DNA of 64,000 nucleotides from Agrococcus jejuensis (GTDB taxonomy: Bacteria; Actinomycetota; Actinomycetes; Actinomycetales; Microbacteriaceae), in NCBI RefSeq assembly GCF_900099705.1, contig NZ_LT629695.1, positions 620,001 through 684,000 on the forward strand, read 5' to 3'. Numbering within the stretch: the first letter of the stretch is position 1; each line of letters begins with the position of its first letter. The notes under the pieces are model-generated. The model saw nothing but the letters and a program-made list of their open reading frames with translations, did no database searches and was not told the DNA's origin. The translations under genes and the position numbers were made by a program. Below are positions 51,879 to 60,189 of this stretch, one piece after another.

Positions 51879-52495
51879 GACGCCACCTCCTCGCGGCGAC
51901 GCCGGCGCGCGACGACGGCGACGAGCACGCCCGACGCGACGGCAGCACCCGCGAGCGCGAAGCCGAGGCCGGGCACCCCGAGGCCCGTGCGCGGCAGCTC
52001 GACGTCGCCGCCGCTCGCCACGTCGTCGCCCATCCCGAGCGCGCGGAAGACCAGGTTCGCGGCGTGGTCGCCGATGCCGATCACGAGCCGCACCTCGATG
52101 CGGTACCACCGCGACTCCCCCGCGGGCTGCTCGGCGAGCGTCAGCGCGCCGTCGGCGAGCGTCGCATCCGAGAGCAGCGTCGCGCCGGTCGCGCACCCGT
52201 CGGCCGTCCAGGCGACGGCGCACCAGCGCACCGTCGCAGCGAAGGCGTCGTCGGTGGCGTCGACCTCGAGGCGCACGGTGATGTCGCCGTCGGCGCGGTT
52301 GGCGCTCACGCCCACGTCCCACGCCGTGGGCACGCCGGGCACCATCGCACGCATCGCATCGCGGTCCTGGATCGAGACGAGGCGCAGCACGTCGCCCTGG
52401 ATCGTCGTCTGCGACGGCGCGGCATGCGCGACGGGTGCGACGCCGACGATCATCGCGGCGGCGACGCCGACCGTGACGAGCGCGCGGCGGATCAT
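51875..52495 (-). CDS. LPXTG-anchored surface protein L2
   Basis: A 206-residue protein with a conventional (Ala-x-Ala) signal peptide (VGVAPVAHAAPSQTTIQGDV) and a C-terminal sorting signal: VELPRTGLGVPGLGFAL, hydrophobic helix, RRRRREE tail. Sortase should link it to peptidoglycan. The mature domain (about 135 residues) has two cysteines and is beta-rich (ITVRLEVDATDDAF, SRWYRIEVRLVIG). It is the proposed wall anchor of the fibre and a paralogue of L1. Its ATG overlaps the B2 stop (ATGA). Confidence 0.85.
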   Translation of the reverse strand: MIRRALVTVGVAAAMIVGVAPVAHAAPSQTTIQGDVLRLVSIQDRDAMRAMVPGVPTAWDVGVSANRADGDITVRLEVDATDDAFAATVRWCAVAWTADGCATGATLLSDATLADGALTLAEQPAGESRWYRIEVRLVIGIGDHAANLVFRALGMGDDVASGGDVELPRTGLGVPGLGFALAGAAVASGVLVAVVARRRRREEVAS

Positions 52496-53130
52496 GCGGA
52501 TGAGGTCCCGGTCCAGGCCCACGTGACGTTGGTCGTGAGCCCCTGCACGGTCGAGGGGGCCGTCGAGAGCATCGAGATGCGGATGCAGTAGGTCAGCGGA
52601 TTCGCGCCGAGGGTCGAGAGGGTCTGCGTGTTCGCAGGCACCGCGGTCGTGAGCGGCGTGTTCGTCGCGACGATCTGCGTGCCGGTGCTGTTGGTGAAGA
52701 CGTTCGCATCGCACGTCGTGCCGAGCGGCACCGAGCGCACCGAGTACGTGAGCTGCGCGGCGAGCGTCGCGTCGGAGGGCGCCGACGACGTCGACATCAC
52801 GAGCGAGCCGCCGATGTTGGTGAGTGCGGTCGTGCGCACGAGCACGGTCGTGTAGCTGCTCGTGCTCGGCGACATCGCCGACGTGACAGGCGAGAACACG
52901 AGCGTCGGGCCGGGGCTCGTCGCGTGCTCGGCGTAGCCCGTGCCGTTGATGTTGCCCTCGATGCCGAATCGGCTCGCGGTCACGGTCGCGGTCGCGTACT
53001 CCGAGTCGTTCCAGGCCGCGAGCGTCGCGGTGGTGCCGATGCCGAGCACGAGGCCGCCCGCGAGCACGGCGCGCAGCCGCACGAGCCAACGGCTCGTGCG
53101 GCTACGACGCTGTGCTGCGTGCCTGCCCAT
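52492..53130 (-). CDS. Exported protein B2 with SipW-type signal
   Basis: A 212-residue exported protein. The signal region RLRAVLAGGLVLGIGTTATL leads into AAWNDSEYATATVTASRFGI. The mature part is Ser/Thr/Ala-rich and beta-like, with the phrase LVMSTSSAPSDATLAAQL and two cysteines. Very similar to B1 (56021-56665), including the N-terminal MGRHAA. The pattern of polar beta strands fits a fibre subunit of the TasA type. Confidence 0.82.
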   Translation of the reverse strand: MGRHAAQRRSRTSRWLVRLRAVLAGGLVLGIGTTATLAAWNDSEYATATVTASRFGIEGNINGTGYAEHATSPGPTLVFSPVTSAMSPSTSSYTTVLVRTTALTNIGGSLVMSTSSAPSDATLAAQLTYSVRSVPLGTTCDANVFTNSTGTQIVATNTPLTTAVPANTQTLSTLGANPLTYCIRISMLSTAPSTVQGLTTNVTWAWTGTSSA

Positions 53131-53152
53131 GTCGGATCGGAGACGAGGTCGA

Positions 53153-53833
53153 CTAGATCGTCGACGTCGCCGTGAACTGCCAGACCGCGGTCGTCGCACC
53201 GCCCTGGGTCAGACCGGTGCCCGCCGTGACCACGAAGCAGAGCTGCGTCGCCGTGCCGGCTGCCGTCACCGGCGAGCCGTTGGGCAGGTTCGGCGTCGCG
53301 CCCGCGACGTTCGCGTTCGAGGCGAGCGTCGTGGCCGTGCCCATCACGACAGGGGTGCCGGTCGTGACGGTCGAGTCGCACGCCGCCGTGGCCCCGATGG
53401 CGTAGACCGTGTACGACAGGTTCGCCGAGTTCGTGCCCGGCGCCGTGTCGGTGGACGTGACGGCGACGAGGTCGAGCGTCGCGGCGCTCGTGGTGTTCGC
53501 CGCGAGGCGCACCCAGAACGGCGAGTACACGACCTGACCGGGCGAGAGGTTGTTGAAGGGCGCCGTGAAGTTCAGCGCAGCCGCGCCGCCCGACGACGTG
53601 TGGTCGGCGAAGCCGGCGGTCGCCGACGTCGTCGATCCCTGCATGTTGAACGTGCCGGCCGTGAAGGTGCCGGTCGCGTACTCGTTGTCCGTCCAGGCGG
53701 CGAGCGTGATGGCGGCACCGATGCCGAGCACGAGGCCGCCGGCGAGGACGGCGCGGATCTTGCGACTCCGCGAACGGCGGCGGTCGATCGTGGTGGGGGC
53801 CGCGACCTCCGCGGCGCTGTCGTGGGCATGCAT
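53153..53833 (-). CDS. TasA-like exported protein A2 with SipW-type signal
   Basis: A 226-residue exported protein and the first gene of module 2. The signal region KIRAVLAGGLVLGIGAAITL precedes AAWTDNEYATGTFTAGTFNM; the mature domain has the TasA-like phrase NLSPGQVVYSPFWVRLAANT followed by a Thr/Ala-rich beta domain with two cysteines. It differs from A1 (56682-57362) at only about a dozen positions after the divergent N-terminal tail. ATG 53833 has GGAG 7 nt upstream. Confidence 0.85.
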   Translation of the reverse strand: MHAHDSAAEVAAPTTIDRRRSRSRKIRAVLAGGLVLGIGAAITLAAWTDNEYATGTFTAGTFNMQGSTTSATAGFADHTSSGGAAALNFTAPFNNLSPGQVVYSPFWVRLAANTTSAATLDLVAVTSTDTAPGTNSANLSYTVYAIGATAACDSTVTTGTPVVMGTATTLASNANVAGATPNLPNGSPVTAAGTATQLCFVVTAGTGLTQGGATTAVWQFTATSTI

Positions 53834-53874
53834 GAGCGGACTCCGAACCGGACAAGAGACATGAGGACGTTTCA

Positions 53875-53903
53875 AGTGTCCTTGCTTGTCCCCCAAGTGT
53901 CAA
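53875..53903 (-). promoter_or_regulatory. Promoter of surface module 2 with TGGGGGACA element
   Basis: On the minus strand TTGACA (53903-53898), 17 nt, then GACACT (53880-53875). The spacer holds TGGGGGACA (53895-53887). The same TTG-then-GGGGGAC arrangement occurs before module 1 at 57412-57419, with another TGGGGGACA at 57504-57512. Confidence 0.55.
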
Positions 53904-54012
53904 CGGCGCATGCCGCAATGCCCATGCGATTCGCAGGTTCGCGCGCACGTTCGATGCGCCGAGGCGCATCGGATGTGGGCTCAGCCGCGTGGACTGCCGC
54001 GGGGAGGGGACG

Positions 54013-54906
54013 TCAGTCGGCGTGCTGCGACGCCGCGACGGTCTGCGCTCGTTGATCGCGCGGCCAGAACGCCCACGTCACGAGCACGGTCGCGCCCAGC
54101 GTGATGCCGCCGAGCACGAAGGGGTTCTGGAACTGCACGATGACGTTCGCGAGCCCCGGGATCGACCACATGACGAGCCGCACGGTGGTCTCGACGTACG
54201 CCTCGGGGTCGGGCTGGTCGTTGTCGTCGCCCTGCATGCGGAAGATCACGGTGTCCTCCGACGCATCCACGATCTCGATCACACGGTGCGTCACGGGCAG
54301 CTGGTCGGACTCCGAGCGGTCGACCGTCACGACGTCGCCCACGGCGATCTCGGACGCCGGGATCTCGCGCACGAACGCGATGGATCCCGCCGGGATCGTC
54401 GGCGACATCGACCCGGTCGCGAACATGACGATCGAGATCTTGAAGAGGAACGAGGTGGCGACGAGCAGGATGCACGCGAGGCCCGCGAGCGCGAGCACGT
54501 CGAGCAGGATGCGGCCCACGACGCCGCGAGCCCGGCGCCCGATGCCGCGCCCTCGGGCGCGAGGCACGTACTCGGGCGCGGCGGCGTCGACGATCGCGTC
54601 GACGGGGCTCTGCGGCTCGGCGGGCGGCGCCCCGGCCGCGACCACGGGTGCCGCGACCGCAGCGGACGCTCGCGCCGGTGCGACGTCGCTCGCGGACTCG
54701 GTCGACGAGCTCGTCGCATCGGGAGCCGTGGCCGCCTCGAGGCCCGCGACGGCGTCGAGCCCGTCGTCGACGACGCGCGACGCCGATGCATGGCGTCCGC
54801 GTCCCGCGGCATGCTGCGGCGGCTGCTGCTCGTCGCTCACGGCAGACGTCGCGGCACCCTCGGCGTCGATCGCCGATCCGCTCGCGTCTCCCGCATGCCG
54901 CCTCAC
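54013..54906 (-). CDS. sipW: SipW-like signal peptidase I (S26B type)
   Basis: A 297-residue membrane protease. A long disordered Ala/Pro-rich cytosolic N-terminus (about 125 residues) precedes a first helix (LLDVLALAGLACILLVATSF), the catalytic Ser in FATGSMSPTIPAGS, and the catalytic His in VTHRVIEIVD; His instead of the usual bacterial Lys identifies the S26B (SipW/ER) type. A C-terminal helix (GGITLGATVLVTWAFW) follows. SipW processes TasA-class precursors, exactly the signal type of the seven flanking proteins. It starts with GTG 54906, 43 bases behind C1. Confidence 0.9.
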   Translation of the reverse strand: MRRHAGDASGSAIDAEGAATSAVSDEQQPPQHAAGRGRHASASRVVDDGLDAVAGLEAATAPDATSSSTESASDVAPARASAAVAAPVVAAGAPPAEPQSPVDAIVDAAAPEYVPRARGRGIGRRARGVVGRILLDVLALAGLACILLVATSFLFKISIVMFATGSMSPTIPAGSIAFVREIPASEIAVGDVVTVDRSESDQLPVTHRVIEIVDASEDTVIFRMQGDDNDQPDPEAYVETTVRLVMWSIPGLANVIVQFQNPFVLGGITLGATVLVTWAFWPRDQRAQTVAASQHAD

Positions 54907-54948
54907 GCTACTCGTGCCTCCCTGGACCGACCGGCGTCGCGCACGTCG

Positions 54949-55413
54949 TCACCACGTGCATGACGCGATGGTCGCGTTCGTCGTGCCCATCGTGAAGCGG
55001 CCGACGATGATGGCCGACGACCACGTGCCGCTGGTCGCATTCACCCGGATCTCGTAGGTCGTGTTGGCGTTGAGGCCCGTGCCAGCGCTGACGGTCACGA
55101 ACGTTCGGTCTGCGGCGATCGTGGCCGACTGCTGCGGCGTCGTCGCGCCGACGGCGTAGAGACCGACGAAGTAGCCGCTTCGCGTCAGTCCGGTCGCGGC
55201 CTGCGACCAGTTGAAGACGGCCTGCGTGTTGTTGGTCTGCCGCACGCACGTCGTGCCGACGGGTGCCGTGACGGTCCCGGCCGTCGCCGACGCCGTGGCG
55301 AGCTCCGGGTCGCTCCACGCAGCCGCGACGGGGTGGGCGGCGACGACGAGACCGAGCGCGGCGACGCCCCCGAGCACCGCGAGGCGGAGGCGGCCCAGCC
55401 GCGACCCGATCAC
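54949..55413 (-). CDS. Exported protein C1 with SipW-type signal, FnIII-like fold
   Basis: A 154-residue exported protein: hydrophobic segment then AAAWSDPELATASATAGTVT. Two cysteines (GTTCVRQT and ASCTW at the C-terminus) and FnIII-like strands (TRSGYFVGLYAVG, TTYEIRVNATSGTWSSA). Counterpart of C2. GTG 55413 overlaps the L1 stop (GTGA). It is the last structural gene before sipW. Confidence 0.78.
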   Translation of the reverse strand: MIGSRLGRLRLAVLGGVAALGLVVAAHPVAAAWSDPELATASATAGTVTAPVGTTCVRQTNNTQAVFNWSQAATGLTRSGYFVGLYAVGATTPQQSATIAADRTFVTVSAGTGLNANTTYEIRVNATSGTWSSAIIVGRFTMGTTNATIASCTW

Positions 55414-56021
55414 GCGTCCACCTCGCGGCGACGTCGCGCGAGCGCCGCGAGCAGGATGCCGCCGCCCACGGCCATGATCGCGAGGCCAATGCCGAGGCCG
55501 GGCACGTCGAGGCCCGTGGGCGGCAGGCCGACGTCGCCGCCGCTCGCGACGTCGTCGCCGAGGCCCGTGGCGCGGAAGACGAGGTCGGCGCGGTGGTCGC
55601 CGAGGTCGATGTCGAGCACCACCGCGATGCGGTACCAGCGCTGCTCCCCCGACGGCTGCTCGCCGAGCACGACGACGCCGTCGTCGAGCGGTGCCTCGGC
55701 GAGGATGGCCTCGCCGGTGGCGCATCCATCGGCATCCCATGCGACGGCGCACGACGCGATGACGGTCGAGAACGCCTCGTCGGTCGCGTCGACCTCGAGC
55801 TGCAGCGCGATGTCGCCGTCGGCCCGCGAGGCGCTCACGCCCACGTCCCACGAGACGGGCACGCCCGGCACCATCGCCGCCATGGCCTCGACGTCCTGCA
55901 CCGACTCGAGGCGCAGCACGTCGCCCTGGATGATCGTGCGCGCGGGAGCGGCGTGGGCGGCCGCGGGCACCCCGAGCGAGAGCGCGAGCGCGAGGGCGGC
56001 CGCGGTCGCGGCGCGCGGCAT
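55410..56021 (-). CDS. LPXTG-anchored surface protein L1
   Basis: A 203-residue protein with a standard signal peptide (GVPAAAHAAPARTIIQGDVL) and a sorting signal VGLPPTGLDVPGLGIGL, hydrophobic helix and RRRRE tail. The mature domain matches L2 closely (DVLRLESVQDVEAMAAMVPG, GDIALQLEVDATDEAF). No sortase gene lies in the window, so a housekeeping sortase elsewhere must be used. TGATG overlap with B1. Confidence 0.85.
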   Translation of the reverse strand: MPRAATAAALALALSLGVPAAAHAAPARTIIQGDVLRLESVQDVEAMAAMVPGVPVSWDVGVSASRADGDIALQLEVDATDEAFSTVIASCAVAWDADGCATGEAILAEAPLDDGVVVLGEQPSGEQRWYRIAVVLDIDLGDHRADLVFRATGLGDDVASGGDVGLPPTGLDVPGLGIGLAIMAVGGGILLAALARRRREVDA

Positions 56022-56665
56022 CACGCCGACGAGGTGCCGAGCCACTGCCACGTGACGTTCGTCGTGAGTCCCTGCACGCTGCTCGGCGCCGTCGAAGGCA
56101 TCGAGAGCCGCACGCAGTACGTGACCGTGTTGCCGGCCGCGGCCGTGAGGGACTGCGTGTTGGCGGGCACGGCGGTCGTGAGGGTCGTGCCGTTGGGCAC
56201 GATGATGTTCGCCGCGGTCGACGCCGCGTCGAAGACGGCCTGGTTGCAGGTCGTGCCGGCGGTGACGACGCGCACCGCGTACTGCAGCTGGGCGGCGAGC
56301 GTCGCGTCGGAGGGTGCCGACGACGTCGACATGACGAGGGATCCGCCGATGTTCGTCGTCGCGGTCGTGCGGATGACGAGCGACGAGAACGAGACGGTGT
56401 TCGGCGACATCTGCGACGTGACGGGGCTGAACGTCAGCGTGGGCCCGGGGCTCGTCGCGTGGTCGGTGAAGCCCGTGGCGTTGATGTTGCCCTCGATGCC
56501 GAAGCGGCTCGCGGTCACCGTGGCGGTCGCGTACTCCGAGTCGTTCCAGGCCGCGAGCGTCGCGGTGGTGCCGATGCCGAGCACGAGGCCGCCCGCGAGC
56601 ACGGCGCGCACCCGCACGAGCCAACGGCTCGCGCGGGTGCGACGCGGTGCTGCGTGCCTTCCCAT
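56021..56665 (-). CDS. Exported protein B1 with SipW-type signal
   Basis: A 214-residue exported protein, paralogue of B2: RVRAVLAGGLVLGIGTTATL, then AAWNDSEYATATVTASRFGI and LVMSTSSAPSDATLAAQL. The two copies diverge mainly in the second half of the mature domain. It lies 16 bases behind A1. Confidence 0.82.
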   Translation of the reverse strand: MGRHAAPRRTRASRWLVRVRAVLAGGLVLGIGTTATLAAWNDSEYATATVTASRFGIEGNINATGFTDHATSPGPTLTFSPVTSQMSPNTVSFSSLVIRTTATTNIGGSLVMSTSSAPSDATLAAQLQYAVRVVTAGTTCNQAVFDAASTAANIIVPNGTTLTTAVPANTQSLTAAAGNTVTYCVRLSMPSTAPSSVQGLTTNVTWQWLGTSSA

Positions 56666-56681
56666 GCCCGGATGCGTTCGA

Positions 56682-57362
56682 CTAGATCGTCGAGGTCGCC
56701 GTGAACTGCCAGGTCGCGGTCGTCGAGCCGCCCTGCGTGAGGCCCGAGCCCGCCGTGACGACGAAGCAGAGCTGCGTCGCGGTGCCGGCTGCCGTGACGG
56801 GCGAGCCGTTGGGCAGGTTCGGCGTCGCGCCGGCGACGTTGGCGTTCGGCGCGAGCGTCGTGGCCGTGCCCATGACGACGGGCGTGCCCGAGGTCACGGT
56901 CGCGTCGCACGCCGCCGTGGCCCCGATGGCGTAGACCGTGTACGACAGGTTCGCCGAGTTCGTGCCCGGCGCCGTGTCGGTCGAGGTGAGCGCGACGAGG
57001 TCGAGCGTCGCGGCGCTCGTGGTGTTCGCCGCGAGGCGCACCCAGAACGGCGAGTACACGACCTGGCCGGGCGAGAGGTTGTTGAACGGCGCCGTGAACG
57101 TGAGCGCCGCGGCGCCCGCCGCCGACGTGTGGTCCGAGAAGCCGGTCGTCGCCGAGGTCGTGGAGCCCTGCATGTTGAACGTGCCGGCGGTGAAGGTGCC
57201 GGTCGCGTACTCGTTGTCGGTCCAGGCCGCGAGCGTGATGGCCGCGCCGATGCCGAGCACGAGGCCTCCGGCGAGGACGGCGCGGATCTTGCGGCTGCGC
57301 GAACGGCGCTTCGAGGCCGTGGCCTCGGTCGGGGTCGCTGCCCCGGTGTCGATGGTGGGCAT
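56682..57362 (-). CDS. TasA-like exported protein A1 with SipW-type signal
   Basis: A 226-residue first gene of module 1. After a short variable N-terminus (PTIDTGAATPTEATASKRR), the signal KIRAVLAGGLVLGIGAAITL, SipW-type AAWTDNEYATGTF and a TasA-like domain with NLSPGQVVYSPFWVRLAANT follow. AGGAG lies about 6 nt before ATG 57362. It is the probable major subunit of module 1. Confidence 0.85.
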   Translation of the reverse strand: MPTIDTGAATPTEATASKRRSRSRKIRAVLAGGLVLGIGAAITLAAWTDNEYATGTFTAGTFNMQGSTTSATTGFSDHTSAAGAAALTFTAPFNNLSPGQVVYSPFWVRLAANTTSAATLDLVALTSTDTAPGTNSANLSYTVYAIGATAACDATVTSGTPVVMGTATTLAPNANVAGATPNLPNGSPVTAAGTATQLCFVVTAGSGLTQGGSTTATWQFTATSTI

Positions 57363-57411
57363 TCGGGCTCCTGTTCGGGGGAAGGAAGGATCGACGCATC
57401 TGCGCGCAGCC

Positions 57412-57512
57412 GTCCCCCATCGCCGCAACGACGGTGCACGGGATCGAGCCGTTGCGCGTGTTCGGTGCGGTCGAGCGAGACGGATCGCTCACATGCTGCG
57501 ATCTGTCCCCCA
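57412..57512 (-). promoter_or_regulatory. Upstream region of surface module 1 with two GGGGGAC elements
   Basis: TGGGGGAC at 57419-57412 (50 bases before ATG 57362, with TTGCGG just upstream as a weak -35) and TGGGGGACA at 57512-57504. It matches the element in the module 2 promoter, so the two modules may share one regulator. Confidence 0.45.
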
Positions 57513-57559
57513 CACTGCACGATGCGTGCGCGAGATTCCAGAGATCCCAGTGATGGCGC

Positions 57560-57593
57560 GACCCCCGGCGCGCCAGAGCGTGCCGGGGGTCGT
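57560..57593 (-). terminator. Hairpin after glpX
   Basis: An 11-bp stem (57560-57570 with 57583-57593) and 12-nt loop, 25 bases after the glpX stop. Confidence 0.75.
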
Positions 57594-57617
57594 ACGACGA
57601 TCGAGGTATCTGGAGCG

Positions 57618-58616
57618 TCAGCCCGCGCGCTCGGCGTCGCGGTCGAGCCACTTCGACGCGAGGTGCTCGGCGATGACGCGGCGGGCGGTGCCGGTCTTCG
57701 AGCGCAGCACGAGCGACTCGGTGCGGATCAGCGGACCCTTGCGACGCACGCCGTCGAGCAGGCCGCCGTCGGTGACGCCCGTCGCGACGAAGTACGTGTT
57801 GTCGCTCGTCACCAGCTCGTCGACCGTGAGGATGCGGTCGAGGTCGTGCCCTGCGGCGAGCACCTTCGCGTGCTCGTCGGCGGACTGCGGGTTGAGACGA
57901 CCCTCGACGACGCCGTCGAGCGCCTTGACTGCGCACGCCGTGATGACGCCCTCGGGCGTGCCGCCCGTGCCGACGCACAGGTCGATGCGCGACTCCCATC
58001 GTGCGGCGTTGATGCCGCCGGCGACGTCGCCGTCGAGCAGCAGCCGCGTGCCGGCGCCCGCGGCGCGGATCTCATCGATGAGCGCCGCGTGGCGCGGGCG
58101 GTCGAGCACGGCGACGACCATGTCGGCGACGTCCTTGCCCTTGGCCCTCGCGAGCTCGCGGATGTTGTCGCCCATCGACTGCGCGAGCGACACGACGCCC
58201 TTGCCCTCGGGGCCGCAGACGAGCTTGTCCATGTAGAACGCGTCGACGGGGTCGTACATCGTGCCGCGGTCGGCGACGGCGATGACGCTCAGCGCGTTCT
58301 GACGGCCGGCGGCCGTGAGCGACGTGCCGTCGATGGGATCGACCGCGATGTCGCACGACGGGCCGCGACCGTTGCCGACGTGCTCGCCGTTGAACAGCAT
58401 GGGCGCCTCGTCCTTCTCGCCCTCGCCGATCACGACGACGCCGTCGAACGCGACGGTGCCGAGGAAGGTGCGCATGGCGTCGACGGCGGCCTTGTCGGCG
58501 GCGTTCTTGTCGCCGCGACCGATGAAGGGGACGGCGCGGATGGCGGCGGCCTCCGTCGCGCGGACGAGCTCCATCGCGAGGTTGCGATCGGGATGCTGGA
58601 AGACGGTCTCGGCCAT
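57618..58616 (-). CDS. glpX: Fructose-1,6-bisphosphatase, class II
   Basis: A 332-residue gluconeogenic enzyme hydrolysing fructose 1,6-bisphosphate to fructose 6-phosphate. Class II signatures: IRAVPFIGRGDKNAADKAAV, GVVVIGEGEKDEAPML and the metal-binding CDIAVDPIDGTSLTAAGRQN. GGAG precedes the ATG by 8 nt. It stands alone between two hairpins. With pckG at the left edge it covers the two irreversible gluconeogenic steps. Confidence 0.96.
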   Translation of the reverse strand: MAETVFQHPDRNLAMELVRATEAAAIRAVPFIGRGDKNAADKAAVDAMRTFLGTVAFDGVVVIGEGEKDEAPMLFNGEHVGNGRGPSCDIAVDPIDGTSLTAAGRQNALSVIAVADRGTMYDPVDAFYMDKLVCGPEGKGVVSLAQSMGDNIRELARAKGKDVADMVVAVLDRPRHAALIDEIRAAGAGTRLLLDGDVAGGINAARWESRIDLCVGTGGTPEGVITACAVKALDGVVEGRLNPQSADEHAKVLAAGHDLDRILTVDELVTSDNTYFVATGVTDGGLLDGVRRKGPLIRTESLVLRSKTGTARRVIAEHLASKWLDRDAERAG

Positions 58617-58701
58617 CGTGTGGCTCCTTCGGCAGGGGTGGCAGGGGCCAGCTGCGTCCAGGCTATCGGGGTGCGCGCGCTCGCACCCGCCGCGGGCAGG
58701 G

Positions 58702-58744
58702 CTCGACGCCGAGCGCGGTGTCGCTGGACCCGCTCGGCGTCGAG
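58702..58744 (-). terminator. Hairpin after the MFS transporter gene
   Basis: A perfect 14-bp stem (58702-58715 with 58731-58744) with a 15-nt loop, between the MFS stop (58771) and the glpX start. Confidence 0.75.
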
Positions 58745-58770
58745 GTCTGGGGAGGCGCGAGCGCCTCGGC

Positions 58771-60135
58771 TCAGTGCTGCGGCGCCGACTCCTCGAGGAG
58801 TGCGTCGGACTTCGCGCGGAAGAACCTCGTGGCAGCGAACATCGCGGCGGCGACGAACGCGAACACGCCGAGCGAGACGACGCCCCACGCGCCGCTGTCG
58901 GTCGGCGCCGCCTCGTTCACGGCGGTGCGCATGATCGGCGCGACGAAGCCGCCGAGGTTGCCGAGCGAGTTGATGAGGCCGATGCCGGCCGCCGCTGCCG
59001 CGCCGGTCAGGAACGCCGTCGGGAACGACCATGTGATGGGTCCGACCGAGAGGAAGCTCGCTACGGCGATCGTGATGCACAGGATGCCGATGATCGGCTG
59101 CTGCATGGCCCCCGCGAGCGCGGAGCCGAGGATGAAGACGCCCGTGAGCACGAAGAAGAGGGTGCCGTAGCGGCGGCGCCTGATGACCGTCGTGGCTCGA
59201 CGGCCGAAGAGATAGCAGGCGAAGAGGCCGACGAGCCACGGGATGGCCGACACGAGGCCCACCTGCCACCCGACCGACTGCCCCAGCAGCCCAGCGACCT
59301 GCTGCGGGAGGTAGAAGGTCGTGCCGTAGACGGCGATCTGCAGGCAGAAGTAGATGATCGTGAAGTACCAGACCTTCCAGCTGGCCATCGCCTTCCAGAT
59401 GCCGGTCGGGCCGTCGGCGCTTCGCACCTCGTCCTCCGCTGCCATGGCCCGTGTCAATGCGCCCTTCTCGTCGTCGTCGAGCCACTTCGCCTGCTGCGGC
59501 GAGTTCGTCAGGAAGAAGAGCGCGGCGATGCCGGCGATGACGGCCATCAGTCCCTCGACGAAGAACATCACCTGCCAGCCGTGCCACGGGGTGACCTGGT
59601 CCCCGAACGAGATGAGCCCGCCTGACAGGGGCGCGCCGAGCATCTGGGAGAACGGCTGCGCGAGGTAGAAGAGCGCGAACATCTGCACGCGCACCTTGTT
59701 GGGGAACCACTCCGCCAGGAACATGATCACGCCGGGGAAGAGCCCCGCCTCGGTCACGCCCAGCAGGAAGCGCAGGACGATGAACATCGTGTCGTTCGTG
59801 GTGAAGGCGAACGCCGACGCGACGATGCCCCACGTGATCGCGATGCGCGCGAGCCAGAAGCGGGCGCCGAACCGCTTGAGCAGCAGGTTCGACGGGATCT
59901 CGAAGATCGCGTAGCCGATGAAGAACACGCCGGCGCCGAAGGCGAAGGCCGCAGCAGAGATGCCGCGATCCATCTCGAGGGCCTCCTCGGCGAAGCCGAC
60001 GTTCGTGCGGTCGAGGAAGGCGACGAAGTACAGGATGATCAGCATCGGCATGAGGTGCCGTGCTGCCTTCTTGATGGCGGACGACAGCGCCGGCGCGTCG
60101 GCCGTCGAGTCGATCGCCTTCGCGAGATCGGACAT
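58771..60135 (-). CDS. MFS transporter, anion:cation symporter (ACS) type
   Basis: A 454-residue transporter with twelve helices. Helix 1 region LIILYFVAFLDRTNVGFAEE (the DRTN motif), GYAIFEIPSNLLLKRFGAR, LLGVTEAGLFPGVIMFLAEW (family signature) and TLFFVLTGVFILGSALAGAM place it in the ACS family that imports sugar acids, phthalate-like and tartrate-type anions. Downstream catabolic genes suggest a sugar acid or polyol-derived acid. GGAG precedes the ATG. It is the last gene before the hairpin. Confidence 0.92.
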   Translation of the reverse strand: MSDLAKAIDSTADAPALSSAIKKAARHLMPMLIILYFVAFLDRTNVGFAEEALEMDRGISAAAFAFGAGVFFIGYAIFEIPSNLLLKRFGARFWLARIAITWGIVASAFAFTTNDTMFIVLRFLLGVTEAGLFPGVIMFLAEWFPNKVRVQMFALFYLAQPFSQMLGAPLSGGLISFGDQVTPWHGWQVMFFVEGLMAVIAGIAALFFLTNSPQQAKWLDDDEKGALTRAMAAEDEVRSADGPTGIWKAMASWKVWYFTIIYFCLQIAVYGTTFYLPQQVAGLLGQSVGWQVGLVSAIPWLVGLFACYLFGRRATTVIRRRRYGTLFFVLTGVFILGSALAGAMQQPIIGILCITIAVASFLSVGPITWSFPTAFLTGAAAAAGIGLINSLGNLGGFVAPIMRTAVNEAAPTDSGAWGVVSLGVFAFVAAAMFAATRFFRAKSDALLEESAPQH

Positions 60136-60189
60136 GGTGCGCTCCTTTGCGGACCGGCGGCGAGCCGCCTCGGGGTGGTGGGGGCAGGG

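Noticed and set aside
51875..56021. L1 and L2 as additional SipW substrates
   Set aside because: Their N-termini carry ordinary Ala-x-Ala signal peptides and lack the AAW[STN]D motif.
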